This document shows positions 42,135 through 50,272 of a stretch of DNA of 64,000 nt, in pieces. The stretch lies in NCBI GenBank assembly GCA_040429635.1, contig CP158972.1:715918-779917 (forward strand), in the 5' to 3' direction. A program made the position numbers and the translations under genes. Position 1 is the first letter of the stretch. Each line of letters starts with the position of its first letter. The stretch is from Tamlana crocina. GTDB lineage: Bacteria; Bacteroidota; Bacteroidia; Flavobacteriales; Flavobacteriaceae. A model generated the notes under the pieces. The model was not told the DNA's origin, did no database searches, and was given only the letters and a program-made list of their open reading frames with translations.

Positions 42135-42650
42135 CTATTCTTTAAACCAACTGGAATATTTTACGTAATTATTGGCAATGCGGTCTATTTCGCCTGAAAT
42201 GAGTTCTTTGCTGATATCCTTTATTTTTTTTGCGGGTACTCCGGCGTAAATACTTCCCGTTTCAACAATGGTGTTTTGGGGTACTACCGCACCAGCAGCA
42301 ATAATACTGTTGCTTTCTACCACGCAGCCATCCATAACAATACTGCCCATGCCCACCAAAACGTTGTCTTTCAGCGTGCACCCGTGTACTAAGGCATTGT
42401 GCCCAATAGATACGTTATTGCCAATGGAGGTGCCGAATTTTTGGTAAGTACAGTGTATTACGGCGCCATCTTGCACATTCACTTTATTGCCCATTTTAAT
42501 AAAATTTACATCACCCCGAATAACGGCATTGAACCAAACGCTGCATTCGTTGCCCATTTTAACGTCTCCCACTATTGTAGCGTTTTCGGCAATGTAGCAG
42601 TCGGCTGGAATTTCTGGCGAAGAGCCGTTTACTGGTTTTATAATAGGCAT
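42135..42650 (-). CDS. gamma-carbonic anhydrase family protein
   Basis: A 171-aa left-handed beta-helix protein starting at ATG 42650 (an earlier ATG adds 19 hydrophobic residues and seems wrong). Hexapeptide repeats run through NATIVGDVKMGNECSVWFNAVIRGDVNFI. Candidate zinc ligands are His in VIHCTYQKF and in SIGHNALVHGC, as in Cam-like or YrdA/CaiE-like trimers. Activity as a carbonic anhydrase is uncertain for this subgroup. It is divergent from the FolK-dNK gene across 82 bp. Confidence 0.9.
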   Translation of the reverse strand: MPIIKPVNGSSPEIPADCYIAENATIVGDVKMGNECSVWFNAVIRGDVNFIKMGNKVNVQDGAVIHCTYQKFGTSIGNNVSIGHNALVHGCTLKDNVLVGMGSIVMDGCVVESNSIIAAGAVVPQNTIVETGSIYAGVPAKKIKDISKELISGEIDRIANNYVKYSSWFKE

Positions 42651-42732
42651 AGCGAATTTTAGGTTTATTGTGGATAAATTACAAAGCGTAAATATAAAGT
42701 AAACCATTTACTTTTTATTATTTTGTCGGATA

Positions 42733-43866
42733 ATGATAAAACCAACCACATATTATATAGCGCTGGGCAGTAATAAGGGCGATAAGTTTAAAAACCTACA
42801 ACTAGCCATTGATGCCGTTTACGCGGAAATAGGCCATGTTGCCAAGATTTCTAGGGTTTACAAATCGCCAGCATTAGGGTTTGCAGGCGAAGATTTTTTT
42901 AATTGCTGTTTGGAAATGCACAGTAGGCTACAGCCCCAAGTCGTGCTTGATAAACTTTTGAAGATTGAAACCCAATTGGGAAGAACCCGAACGGATGGTG
43001 CTGGTTACGAAGCACGGACTATCGATTTGGATATTGTTTTTGCCGAAGCTAGTATTATCGATACCGAAACGCTGCAAGTTCCGCATCCTGAAATGCAAAA
43101 AAGGCGTTTTGTGCTGCAGCCCTTAAACGATGTGGCAAGCAAAGTGAAACATCCGGTTTTAAAGAAATCCGTTTCGGTTTTGTTGGAGGAATGTGAAGAT
43201 GACTCTGACTTGGAGCCCATTAACCAGTGGTTAAAGAACCCCAGTAAAACTTTTAGCTTTTCAAACTACAATTACATTGCCATTGAAGGGAATATTGGTG
43301 CCGGAAAAACCAGTTTAGCCAATAAGATAGCCAACGATTTTAACGCGAAATTGATTTTAGAGCGTTTTGCCGATAATCCATTTTTGCCTAAATTTTACGA
43401 AGATGCCAACCGTTATGCCTTTGCCTTAGAGATGTCGTTTTTGGCCGACCGCTATCAGCAAATTAGTGACGATTTGGCGCAGCTCGATTTGTTTAAGGAT
43501 TTTATTGTGAGCGATTACGATGTGTTTAAATCGCTTATTTTTTCGAAAATCACACTTCAAGAGGATGAGTTTAAGCTGTACCGAAAGTTGTTTAATTTGA
43601 TGTACAAAGATTTGAAAACTCCCGATTTGTACGTGTACCTGTATCAAAACACCGAACGCTTGCAACAAAACATAAAAAAGCGCGGGCGCGATTACGAACA
43701 AAACATAGCCAACGATTATTTGGAAAAAATAAATACGGGCTATTTGGAGTTTTTAAAGTCGCAAACCGATTTCAACGTAAAAATTATCGATATTTCTGAA
43801 AGGGATTTTGTAGAAAATCGCGCCGATTATTTGTGGGTGTTGGGGAAGATTTGTGGAGGTAAATAA
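42733..43866 (+). CDS. folK: FolK-deoxynucleoside kinase fusion protein
   Basis: A 377-aa bifunctional protein. Residues about 5-165 are 6-hydroxymethyl-dihydropterin pyrophosphokinase (FolK) with IALGSNKGDKFKNL, GFAGEDFFNCCLE, TRTDGAGYEARTIDLDI and VPHPEMQKRRFVLQPL. Residues about 188-377 are a deoxynucleoside kinase with P-loop GNIGAGKTSL (196-205), LILERFADNPFLP, and YLYQNTERLQQNIKKRGRDYE (LID-type region). The halves join through a short linker (WLKNPSKTFSFSNYN). The fusion couples folate synthesis to dNTP salvage; both active sites look intact. It is known to me from other flavobacteria. Confidence 0.93.
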   Translation: MIKPTTYYIALGSNKGDKFKNLQLAIDAVYAEIGHVAKISRVYKSPALGFAGEDFFNCCLEMHSRLQPQVVLDKLLKIETQLGRTRTDGAGYEARTIDLDIVFAEASIIDTETLQVPHPEMQKRRFVLQPLNDVASKVKHPVLKKSVSVLLEECEDDSDLEPINQWLKNPSKTFSFSNYNYIAIEGNIGAGKTSLANKIANDFNAKLILERFADNPFLPKFYEDANRYAFALEMSFLADRYQQISDDLAQLDLFKDFIVSDYDVFKSLIFSKITLQEDEFKLYRKLFNLMYKDLKTPDLYVYLYQNTERLQQNIKKRGRDYEQNIANDYLEKINTGYLEFLKSQTDFNVKIIDISERDFVENRADYLWVLGKICGGK

Positions 43867-44075
43867 TTAAATAGAAGAACCTATATTTTTTATAATGTCT
43901 ATTTCTCTTTGGTTTTGATTTATTTTTTGAATGGTTTTGTTGAAAGTTTGTTCAAGCTTTACCGTGCCATCAGTCATAAAATCTATCATTTCATTCCAAT
44001 CTTTTTTATTGAAAACAAAAACATAAGAATCAAACAAAACTGTAGGTAATTTTAATGTTTTTTTTAAGAGGATGT
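43867..44075 (-). pseudogene. short coding remnant, C-terminal fragment
   Basis: Reading leftwards from about 44075, a frame without an ATG encodes KLPTVLFDSYVFVFNKKDW and a helical tail (KLEQTFNKTIQKINQNQREI) ending at TAA 43867-43869. The composition is protein-like, but the upstream part is missing or out of frame. It abuts the folK-dNK stop. Family not recognised; it may be the end of a deleted gene. Confidence 0.35.
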
Positions 44076-44290
44076 CTATTCCACAACACAATCCTCAAAC
44101 AAAATGCCATCTGCTTTTCCAATGTCGCACCGCCTAAATCAAGAGCAAGCTTTTTAAAAGCAATGTTTTTTCCGCCTAAAACTTCAATAATGGAATCGGG
44201 CGTTTTAATGCTTGCATTTTTAACGGTAAGGTTTTCGGCATCGTGGATAATGGCCAAATTGCTTCATTGGGCGTTAGCGTTACTTTTGCT
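44076..44290 (-). pseudogene. remnant of a right-handed beta-helix protein, frameshifted
   Basis: One frame encodes AIIHDAENLTVKNASIKT, PDSIIEVLGGKNIAFKKLA and then loses sense. A +1 shift continues as KADGILFEDCVVE with TAG at 44076-44078. Upstream, another frame gives EAKVTLTPNEAI. At least two frameshifts and no start codon mark a decayed gene. The ladder-like pattern (NLTVKNASI, NIAFKKLAL) resembles beta-helix enzymes such as GH28 or pectate-lyase-like proteins; the exact family is uncertain. Confidence 0.45.
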
Positions 44291-44405
44291 TCACGCAAAG
44301 ACGCTAAGTCGCAAAGTTTTATATTGCATTTTAGAAAGGGAAGAGAAATAGTTTGTTTTTTAGGCTTTTTAACTTTGCGTTTCTGTGCCTTCGCGAGAGC
44401 TTGTG
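44286..44405. repeat. modular CGCAAAG inverted-repeat element
   Basis: The left part has three 8-9-base modules (CACGCAAAG, ACGCTAAG, TCGCAAAG) and the right part the inverse-like modules CTTTGCG, TTTCTGTGC, CTTCGCGAG, about 60 bp apart, so the whole can fold into an imperfect cruciform. From memory, such CTTTGCG-module repeats recur in flavobacterial intergenic DNA. It borders the beta-helix remnant. Confidence 0.45.
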
Positions 44406-44424
44406 TTAATGTCCCGCGAAAAAC

Positions 44425-45078
44425 TTAAAACATTTCGTATAGTTTAGTGACAATACGGCCTTTGTTGTTATCAAAAATGTATTCGCCGAAGTGTTGTTCG
44501 GCCTTGATTTTAAGATTGAAAGGCGCTTTTAAAATATCAACACCGCTATTTTGTTTTATTCTGATGCCTTGCCCGGAAATGATGTCTTTGTTCGGAATGA
44601 AGTCGCCCGTGGGAAGGTGTTCGGTCAGGATGATGTATTTGTAATTTGCCAATTTTTTGGTGATGGCCAAAACTTCTCCATTCGATAAATGCTGCAAAAC
44701 CTGCCGAAGCATTATGAAATCGGCAGGAGGAAGGTCGCCTTTAGCAATGTCCAAACACAAAAACTCTAAATGGGATTCCGGAAACAACGTTTTGTTGCGC
44801 TCAATCAAGTTTTCAACAATATCGACACCGGTGTATTTTTTAGTGTGTTGGTAGAGGTGTTTTCCAATGTTGAAATCGCCACAACCCAAATCGCAAACCG
44901 TTAAGGGGTTGCTGAACGATTTTAAAAAAGCAGTTACAGTTTCGAGATACGGATTGATGATTTCCGGATCGTGGGAGCCTTCACCTGAATAAAAATCAAA
45001 ATCGGTGCCGCCCCAAAGGTGCATATCGTAAATTTGTTCCATCACGGCTTTTGTGGGCCAGGGTGTTTTTTTACCCAT
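44425..45078 (-). CDS. class I SAM-dependent methyltransferase
   Basis: A 217-aa protein with a Rossmann-type methyltransferase core. Motif I is VCDLGCGDFNIGKHL (about residues 62-76), followed by YTGVDIVENLIERN (motif II acidic residue), FLCLDIAKGDLPPADFIMLRQVLQHLSNGE and YIILTEHLP. The N-terminal MHLWGG and the SGEGSHDPEIINPYL segment are typical of a Bacteroidota family of unknown substrate. Its start overlaps the acyltransferase stop by 8 bp; both follow a SpoU-type RNA methyltransferase gene, probably as one operon. Confidence 0.85.
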   Translation of the reverse strand: MGKKTPWPTKAVMEQIYDMHLWGGTDFDFYSGEGSHDPEIINPYLETVTAFLKSFSNPLTVCDLGCGDFNIGKHLYQHTKKYTGVDIVENLIERNKTLFPESHLEFLCLDIAKGDLPPADFIMLRQVLQHLSNGEVLAITKKLANYKYIILTEHLPTGDFIPNKDIISGQGIRIKQNSGVDILKAPFNLKIKAEQHFGEYIFDNNKGRIVTKLYEMF

Positions 45079-46213
45079 CGTTTTTACTTAAGGTTATTTT
45101 ATCACGTAACTTCATGAAAGGGGTTTCGAAGTATTTGTAAATTATTATTGATAAAAAAATAGTTGAAAACCAGAACAGACTGTACTTAGTGATTAGACTT
45201 AAATGGCTATTTAGATTTTGTAATGGTAACCAGTTGATTTTCATAATTATCCATTCTAAAACAATGGTGTAATTCACTAGGTACATGGAATAAGAAATCA
45301 AGCTTATATAGGTTAAAGATTTGTAAATCGTCCCTTTACCATTTTTTAATGTACTTAAAAAAGGTAAAAGAAAAAGAGTGGCAAGAGAAATTACAGAAAA
45401 CGAAAAAACACAATCATAAAGTTCAAAAGATTTAAAACATAAAAAATTGAATTTGTCAAATATAAATAGGAATATGCCAGAAAAGAAGAAATAAGCCCTG
45501 TGTTTTGCCCAAAATGAATTGTATTTATAATGTGCATAAGCCCCCAATATACCGTACATTAAACTGTCAAGCCTTGTGAAAACTTGGGTTCTAAATGTTA
45601 AATTCCAAACGTCAATGTCGTTTGTTGAGAGAATGGAGTATCTGTAGTATCTAAAAAAAGTGATACTTAAAATAATGCCAATAGCCGTTATTAAAATCGA
45701 ATTGTCAATTTTGGTTTTAAATATTTTTATGAAAGTAAAAATAATTATGGGCGTTAATAAATAAAACCATTCTTCGATGCTTAAGCTCCAAGCTTCCGGG
45801 AAAAAAGCTGGATGCTCGCTAAATAGGTTCTGAGAAAAAATAAAATACTTTAACTTATCTGTTATGGTAAAATTTTTGCCAAATAGGAAGTTTATGATGA
45901 CAATGGTTGTTAAGATTAAAAAATAATTAGGTAACGTTCTAAACCATCGTCTAATCCAAAAATTAATTAAAAGTTTTAGGTTTACCGTATTGTTTTTTAA
46001 CAGTTTGATAAGTATACCGCCAATTAAAAAACCACTTAAAACAAAGAAGATGCCTACCCCATCAAAAAGGAAAAGATTAATGTATTTGTAGGTTTCGGAT
46101 TCAACAAGATTGCCAGCGTGTCCAGCGACAACGAATAAAATTGCAAAAGCTCTCAATATATCCAGACCAAAAATTCTATTTTGGTTTAAATCTATTCTAA
46201 AAATGTTTTTCAA
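45071..46213 (-). CDS. OafA/YrhL-type membrane acyltransferase (acyltransferase_3)
   Basis: A 380-aa integral membrane protein with about ten hydrophobic helices. Family signatures are LDILRAFAILFVVAGHAGNL with the catalytic His near the N-terminus, FDGVGIFFVLSGFLIGGILI, RRWFRTLPNYFLIL and AWSLSIEEWFYLL. Such enzymes O-acetylate or otherwise acylate surface polysaccharides or small molecules. It is notably Phe/Ile/Asn-rich with A/T-rich codons compared with its neighbours, hinting at a different origin. It overlaps the methyltransferase gene by 8 bp and lies 13 bp after the RNA methyltransferase gene. Confidence 0.9.
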   Translation of the reverse strand: MKNIFRIDLNQNRIFGLDILRAFAILFVVAGHAGNLVESETYKYINLFLFDGVGIFFVLSGFLIGGILIKLLKNNTVNLKLLINFWIRRWFRTLPNYFLILTTIVIINFLFGKNFTITDKLKYFIFSQNLFSEHPAFFPEAWSLSIEEWFYLLTPIIIFTFIKIFKTKIDNSILITAIGIILSITFFRYYRYSILSTNDIDVWNLTFRTQVFTRLDSLMYGILGAYAHYKYNSFWAKHRAYFFFSGIFLFIFDKFNFLCFKSFELYDCVFSFSVISLATLFLLPFLSTLKNGKGTIYKSLTYISLISYSMYLVNYTIVLEWIIMKINWLPLQNLNSHLSLITKYSLFWFSTIFLSIIIYKYFETPFMKLRDKITLSKNDG

Positions 46214-46226
46214 AGAATATTGGTTT

Positions 46227-46775
46227 TTACTTAAGTATTAAGTTTTTTGCTGACAACTTACTAAACAAATCCCAAACCGCCACACCGCAACTTACTGAAA
46301 TATTCAGTGAATGTTTGCTGCCAAATTGCGGAATTTCAATCACCGCATCACTGGCTGAAACTACATTTTGGGCCACGCCTTTTACTTCGTTTCCAAAAAT
46401 CAGGGCGTATTTGGTGTTGGGTTTAACCTCAAAATCGTTGAGCATGGTAGCGTTTTCGGCCTGTTCGATGGAGCATATTTTCACACCTTCAGATTTTAAT
46501 TTTTCAACTGCATCAAGAGTGTTTTTAGAATATTCCCAATCTACCGTTTCGGTGCTGCCCAATGCGGTTTTATGAATGTCTTTGTGCGGCGGCTGGGCGG
46601 TAATACCGCAGAGATAAATCTTTTCTATTAAAAAGGCGTCGCTGGTTCTAAATACTGAGCCAATATTGTTTAAACTTCTAATATTATCAAGGATTATAAT
46701 GATAGGTGTTTTTTCCGCTTCTTTAAAGTCGTCGATACTCAGTCGGTACAGTTCGCTGTTTTTTAGTTTGCGCAT
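46227..46775 (-). CDS. TrmH/SpoU-family RNA 2'-O-methyltransferase
   Basis: A 182-aa knotted methyltransferase with the SPOUT motifs: motif 1 LDNIRSLNNIGSVFRTSDAF, motif 2 ALIFGNEVKGVAQ, and motif 3 IEIPQFGSKHSLNISVSCGVAVW. It probably methylates the ribose of tRNA or rRNA; the compact size is that of tRNA-type (TrmH/TrmL-like) members without an N-terminal RNA-binding domain. It is first of an apparent three-gene unit with the acyltransferase and the SAM methyltransferase. It is divergent from mutS. Confidence 0.9.
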   Translation of the reverse strand: MRKLKNSELYRLSIDDFKEAEKTPIIIILDNIRSLNNIGSVFRTSDAFLIEKIYLCGITAQPPHKDIHKTALGSTETVDWEYSKNTLDAVEKLKSEGVKICSIEQAENATMLNDFEVKPNTKYALIFGNEVKGVAQNVVSASDAVIEIPQFGSKHSLNISVSCGVAVWDLFSKLSAKNLILK

Positions 46776-46909
46776 AGTTTCATTGTTGACATCTTAATTG
46801 AATTGTAGATAACTTGATTGTTGCCAGTTTCAAAAAGCATGAAATTAGTAGTACATTGCATGCTACATTTTTTTCAAAAGTAACATTTAAAAACCATTTT
46901 ACCGCTAGA

Positions 46910-46932
46910 TTCCCATCTTCGTGGGAATGACA
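46910..46932. repeat. short hairpin upstream of mutS
   Basis: ATTCCCATCTTCGTGGGAAT forms a 7-bp stem with a 6-base loop a few bases before the mutS ATG at 46940. Similar ATTCCC...GGGAAT units are common intergenic repeats in bacteria. It could affect mutS translation or be a simple repeat. Confidence 0.4.
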
Positions 46933-46939
46933 AAAGGAT

Positions 46940-49549
46940 ATGACAAAAAAAGCAAAAAAGGAAACCCCGTTGATGAAGCAGTACAACGCCATAAAGGCTA
47001 AGTACCCCGATGCCTTGTTATTGTTTCGGGTGGGCGATTTTTACGAAACCTTTGGAGAAGATGCCGTACGGGCGGCCGGTATTTTGGGTATTGTGCTAAC
47101 CAATAGAAACAATGGTGGAGAAAAGACCGAATTGGCTGGATTTCCGCACCACTCGCTAAATACGTATTTGCCAAAATTGGTAAAAGCAGGAGAGCGCGTG
47201 GCCATTTGCGACCAGTTGGAAGACCCCAAACAAACCAAAACCATTGTGAAACGTGGCGTAACCGAATTGGTAACTCCCGGAGTAGCTTTGAATGATGAGG
47301 TGTTGGTGTCTAAATCGAACAACTTTTTATGTTCGGTGTATTTCGATAAAAAATATATCGGGATTTCGTTTTTGGATATTTCGACGGGTGAATTTTTAAC
47401 CTCGCAGGGCAATGCTGAGTATATCGATAAATTGCTGCAAAACTTCAGCCCGAGTGAAGTATTGGTGTCTAAACAAAAACGCAGCTTGTTTAAAGACACT
47501 TTTGGTGACGATTTTCATACCTTTTATTTGGAAGACTGGGTATATCAAACCGATTATGCCTACGAAACACTTACAAAACATTTTAATACCAAAACGCTAA
47601 AAGGTTTCGGCATTGAAGATTTGTACGAAGGTATTATTGCATCGGGTTCCATTTTGCATTATTTGGGTGAAACACAGCACCACAAATTGGAGCACATTAC
47701 TTCGATTGCTCGAATTGCAGAAGATGATTACGTATGGATGGACAAATTTACTATTCGCAATTTAGAACTTTATAATTCCACCAACAATAATGCGGTAACC
47801 TTGCTCAATGTGATCGATAAAACCATTTCACCTATGGGTGGAAGGTTGTTGAAACGTTGGTTGGCCCTGCCCTTAAAAAGTTTAGAAAAAATAAAACAAC
47901 GCCACCAAGTGGTTGGGTTTTTGTCTTCGGAAAATTCGGTACTTCAGAAAATACAAAGCCACATTAAACACATTGGTGATTTGGAACGTTTGATTTCCAA
48001 AACGGCTACCGGAAAGGTGAATCCGCGTGAGGTCATTCAGCTTAAAAATTCATTGGAAGCGATTGTTCCGATAAAATCATTGGCATCAAATTGCGATAAC
48101 GAATCGCTGAAAATTATTGGCGAAACCCTGCAAAGTTGCGATGTGCTTCGTGAAAAAATCAAGCAAACGCTAAACGAGGAAGCGCCCGTAAATGTATTGA
48201 AAGGAAATACCATTGCAGAAGGCTTTTCATCAGAACTGGATGAGCTAAGAAATCTTTCAAAATCCGGTAAGGATTATTTGGACAATATGCTGGAGCGCGA
48301 AAGTGAACGCACCGGAATCACTTCGCTTAAAATTGCTTCCAATAATGTGTTTGGCTATTATATTGAAGTGCGGAACACGCACAAAGATAAAGTGCCTGCC
48401 GAGTGGATAAGAAAGCAGACTTTGGTGAACGCCGAGCGCTACATTACTGAAGAACTGAAAGAATACGAAGCCAAAATTTTAGGTGCCGAAGAACGTATTT
48501 TGGCCATCGAACAACAGTTGTTTGCCGAGTTGGTGGCTTGGATGAACCAATACATAAAAGCAGTACAGCAAAATGCCTACCTTATTGGACAACTTGATTG
48601 TTTATGCGGCTTTGCGCAATTGGCAAAAGATAATCATTATGTGTGCCCCGATATAGACGATTCGCACGATTTGGAAATTAAGGAGGGGCGTCACCCTGTT
48701 ATCGAAAAGCAGTTGCCTTTGGGGGAAGCCTATATTGCCAACGATGTGTTTTTAGATCGGGCATCGCAACAAATCATTATGATAACTGGTCCGAATATGT
48801 CTGGTAAATCGGCCATTTTACGTCAAACAGCATTGATTGTGCTGTTAGCTCAGATAGGAAGTTTTGTGCCAGCCAAGGAAGCAAAAATCGGTCTGATTGA
48901 TAAGATTTTTACCAGAGTAGGGGCGAGCGACAACATTTCTATGGGTGAATCGACCTTTATGGTAGAAATGAACGAAACGGCTTCCATTTTGAACAATATT
49001 TCAGAACGGAGTTTAGTGTTGCTTGATGAAATCGGGCGAGGCACCAGCACCTATGATGGTATTTCCATTGCTTGGGCCATCAGCGAGTATTTGCACGAAC
49101 ACCCCGCTAAACCGAAAACACTTTTTGCGACACATTACCACGAGCTGAATGAAATGACCGAAACGTTCGAGCGCATTAAAAATTTCAATGTTTCGGTAAA
49201 GGAATTGAAAGACAATGTACTGTTTTTAAGAAAACTGGTTGAAGGCGGTAGCCACCATAGTTTTGGAATTCACGTAGCAAAAATGGCGGGAATGCCGCAG
49301 CAAGTTTTGCATCGCGCCAACAAAATTCTGAAGAAATTGGAGCAGTCGCATTCCAGTGAAGAGCTTACCGATAAGGTGAAATCTTTGGAAAATGATATGC
49401 AGTTGAGTTTTTTCAATTTGGATGATCCGTTGCTCGAAAATATAAAGGACGAAATTTTACATACTGATATTGATACCCTTACGCCCGTTGAAGCCCTTAT
49501 GAAATTGAATGAAATCAAGCGCATGTTGGTTAAGAAAAAGCAGGCTTAA
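46940..49549 (+). CDS. mutS: DNA mismatch repair protein MutS
   Basis: An 869-aa MutS of normal length. The mismatch-binding domain I carries [14 protein letters not shown] (the Phe-X-Glu element). Core and clamp domains follow (about 250-560), and then the ATPase with Walker [11 protein letters not shown] and Walker [17 protein letters not shown] plus ATHYHELNE. The C-terminal region has the helix-turn-helix dimerisation part with [20 protein letters not shown]. It initiates mismatch repair with MutL. It is monocistronic; tRNA-Gly and tRNA-Leu follow. Confidence 0.97.
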   Translation: MTKKAKKETPLMKQYNAIKAKYPDALLLFRVGDFYETFGEDAVRAAGILGIVLTNRNNGGEKTELAGFPHHSLNTYLPKLVKAGERVAICDQLEDPKQTKTIVKRGVTELVTPGVALNDEVLVSKSNNFLCSVYFDKKYIGISFLDISTGEFLTSQGNAEYIDKLLQNFSPSEVLVSKQKRSLFKDTFGDDFHTFYLEDWVYQTDYAYETLTKHFNTKTLKGFGIEDLYEGIIASGSILHYLGETQHHKLEHITSIARIAEDDYVWMDKFTIRNLELYNSTNNNAVTLLNVIDKTISPMGGRLLKRWLALPLKSLEKIKQRHQVVGFLSSENSVLQKIQSHIKHIGDLERLISKTATGKVNPREVIQLKNSLEAIVPIKSLASNCDNESLKIIGETLQSCDVLREKIKQTLNEEAPVNVLKGNTIAEGFSSELDELRNLSKSGKDYLDNMLERESERTGITSLKIASNNVFGYYIEVRNTHKDKVPAEWIRKQTLVNAERYITEELKEYEAKILGAEERILAIEQQLFAELVAWMNQYIKAVQQNAYLIGQLDCLCGFAQLAKDNHYVCPDIDDSHDLEIKEGRHPVIEKQLPLGEAYIANDVFLDRASQQIIMITGPNMSGKSAILRQTALIVLLAQIGSFVPAKEAKIGLIDKIFTRVGASDNISMGESTFMVEMNETASILNNISERSLVLLDEIGRGTSTYDGISIAWAISEYLHEHPAKPKTLFATHYHELNEMTETFERIKNFNVSVKELKDNVLFLRKLVEGGSHHSFGIHVAKMAGMPQQVLHRANKILKKLEQSHSSEELTDKVKSLENDMQLSFFNLDDPLLENIKDEILHTDIDTLTPVEALMKLNEIKRMLVKKKQA

Positions 49550-49578
49550 AAATTATTTCATTTATTTTGATAAAAGGC

Positions 49579-49608
49579 TTTGGATTTAATGGAAATATTT
49601 TAAATTTG
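49579..49608 (+). promoter_or_regulatory. promoter of the tRNA-Gly/tRNA-Leu unit
   Basis: TTTG (49579-49582) and TAAATTTG (49601-49608) with an 18-base spacer match the consensus. A perfect leader hairpin (GCAATAC G GTATTGC, 49614-49628) lies between the promoter and tRNA-Gly. Confidence 0.7.
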
Positions 49609-49646
49609 CATCCGCAATACGGTATTGCAACGTACAACAACATAAT

Positions 49647-49718
49647 GCGAAAGTAGCTCAGGGGTAGAGCATCACCTTGCCAAGGTGAGGGTCGCGGGTT
49701 CAAATCCCGTCTTTCGCT
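49647..49718 (+). tRNA. tRNA-Gly (anticodon GCC)
   Basis: Acceptor GCGAAAG/CTTTCGC with discriminator T; D-arm AGCTCAGGGGTAGAGC; anticodon stem TCACC/GGTGA with loop TTGCCAA giving GCC; T-arm CGGGTTCAAATCCCG. CCA is not encoded. Confidence 0.95.
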
Positions 49719-49737
49719 CTGATTTTAAAAATACCAA

Positions 49738-49822
49738 GCTGAAGTGGTGGAATTGGTAGACACGTTGGACTTAAAATCCAATGGCCATTATGGCCGTGCG
49801 GGTTCAAGTCCCGCCTTCAGTA
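49738..49822 (+). tRNA. tRNA-Leu (anticodon UAA)
   Basis: Acceptor GCTGAAG pairs with CTTCAGT (terminal G-U pair); D-arm GTGGTGGAATTGGTAGACAC; anticodon stem TTGGA/TCCAA with loop CTTAAAA giving UAA; variable arm TGGCCATTATGGCCGT; T-arm CGGGTTCAAGTCCCG. It is co-transcribed with tRNA-Gly, 19 bp apart. CCA is not encoded. Confidence 0.95.
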
Positions 49823-49824
49823 CT

Positions 49825-49861
49825 AAAAGCCTTTACAATATTTGTTGTAGAGGCTTTTTTG
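49825..49861 (+). terminator. terminator of the tRNA-Gly/Leu unit
   Basis: AGCCTTTACAA and TTGTAGAGGCT pair over 11 bp with one G-U, followed by TTTTTTG, a few bases after tRNA-Leu. Confidence 0.85.
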
Positions 49862-49882
49862 TTTAGGTACAACACAATTAAC

Positions 49883-49950
49883 TAGGCACCTTTACAAAAC
49901 ACAAAAACCCTCATGTTTACAAGGGTTTTTGTGTTTTGTAAAGGTGCCTA
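49883..49950. repeat. perfect 29-bp inverted repeat
   Basis: The arm 49883-49911, beginning TAGGCACCTTTACAAAAC, is the exact inverse of 49922-49950, with a 10-base loop between. Neither side has a T-run close to the stem, so it is not a standard terminator. It lies between the tRNA terminator and the terminator of the leftward Sus-like locus. Confidence 0.85.
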
Positions 49951-49979
49951 AAAAAGGGCTGATTGAAACCAGTCCTTTC
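49949..49979 (-). terminator. terminator of the leftward Sus-like locus
   Basis: On the minus strand AAAGGACTG and CAGCCCTTT pair (one G-U) with an 8-base loop, followed by TTTTTTAGG. It is located about 70 bp after the M16 remnant. Confidence 0.75.
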
Positions 49980-50050
49980 ACTCTTTCTTAAATCAAAAAT
50001 TGACTGACTAACTCAAATAATTATTAGAAAGGTGTTACTAATTATTGTTT

Positions 50051-50257
50051 TTACATTTCAGGTTTAAAAACTACTTCATAGGATTTACTTTCTTCCAACA
50101 AATCCTTTGTTATACTTTGAATATCTTCTATTGTTATAGCTTTGACAATGTTCTCAAAATTTTCTGGAGTGTTTGGATTATAACCGTCTATAATGTAGGT
50201 TTTCATTGCAGACATTTCATATTGGTTAGAGCTTTTACTTTCTTTTTTGTTTTTGCC
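50051..50257 (-). pseudogene. C-terminal remnant of an M16 (insulinase-type) peptidase
   Basis: A leftward frame from about 50257 to TAA 50051-50053 encodes QYEMSAMKTYIIDGYNPNTP, then FENIVKAITIEDIQSITKDL and ends YEVVFKPEM. This is the usual last helix-strand segment of bacterial M16 peptidases (AIT-ED, then E-VV--PEM). A stop codon (50258-50260) precedes it, no start codon or N-terminal zinc motif exists, and it begins only 13 bp after the TlpA-like gene. A deletion therefore seems to have removed the rest of the peptidase gene. Confidence 0.6.
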
Positions 50258-50272
50258 TTAGGTTTTTAGAAA

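Noticed and set aside
44055-44351. A 98-aa plus-strand open frame with a hydrophobic C-terminus
   Set aside because: It runs antisense through the beta-helix remnant and into the CGCAAAG repeat; the protein-like signal is on the minus strand.
47041-47499. A 152-aa minus-strand open frame within mutS
   Set aside because: It lies fully inside the well-supported MutS N-terminal coding region and has no recognisable domain.
50045-50269. A 74-aa Phe-rich plus-strand frame
   Set aside because: It is antisense to the M16 C-terminal remnant, whose conserved residues explain the sequence better.
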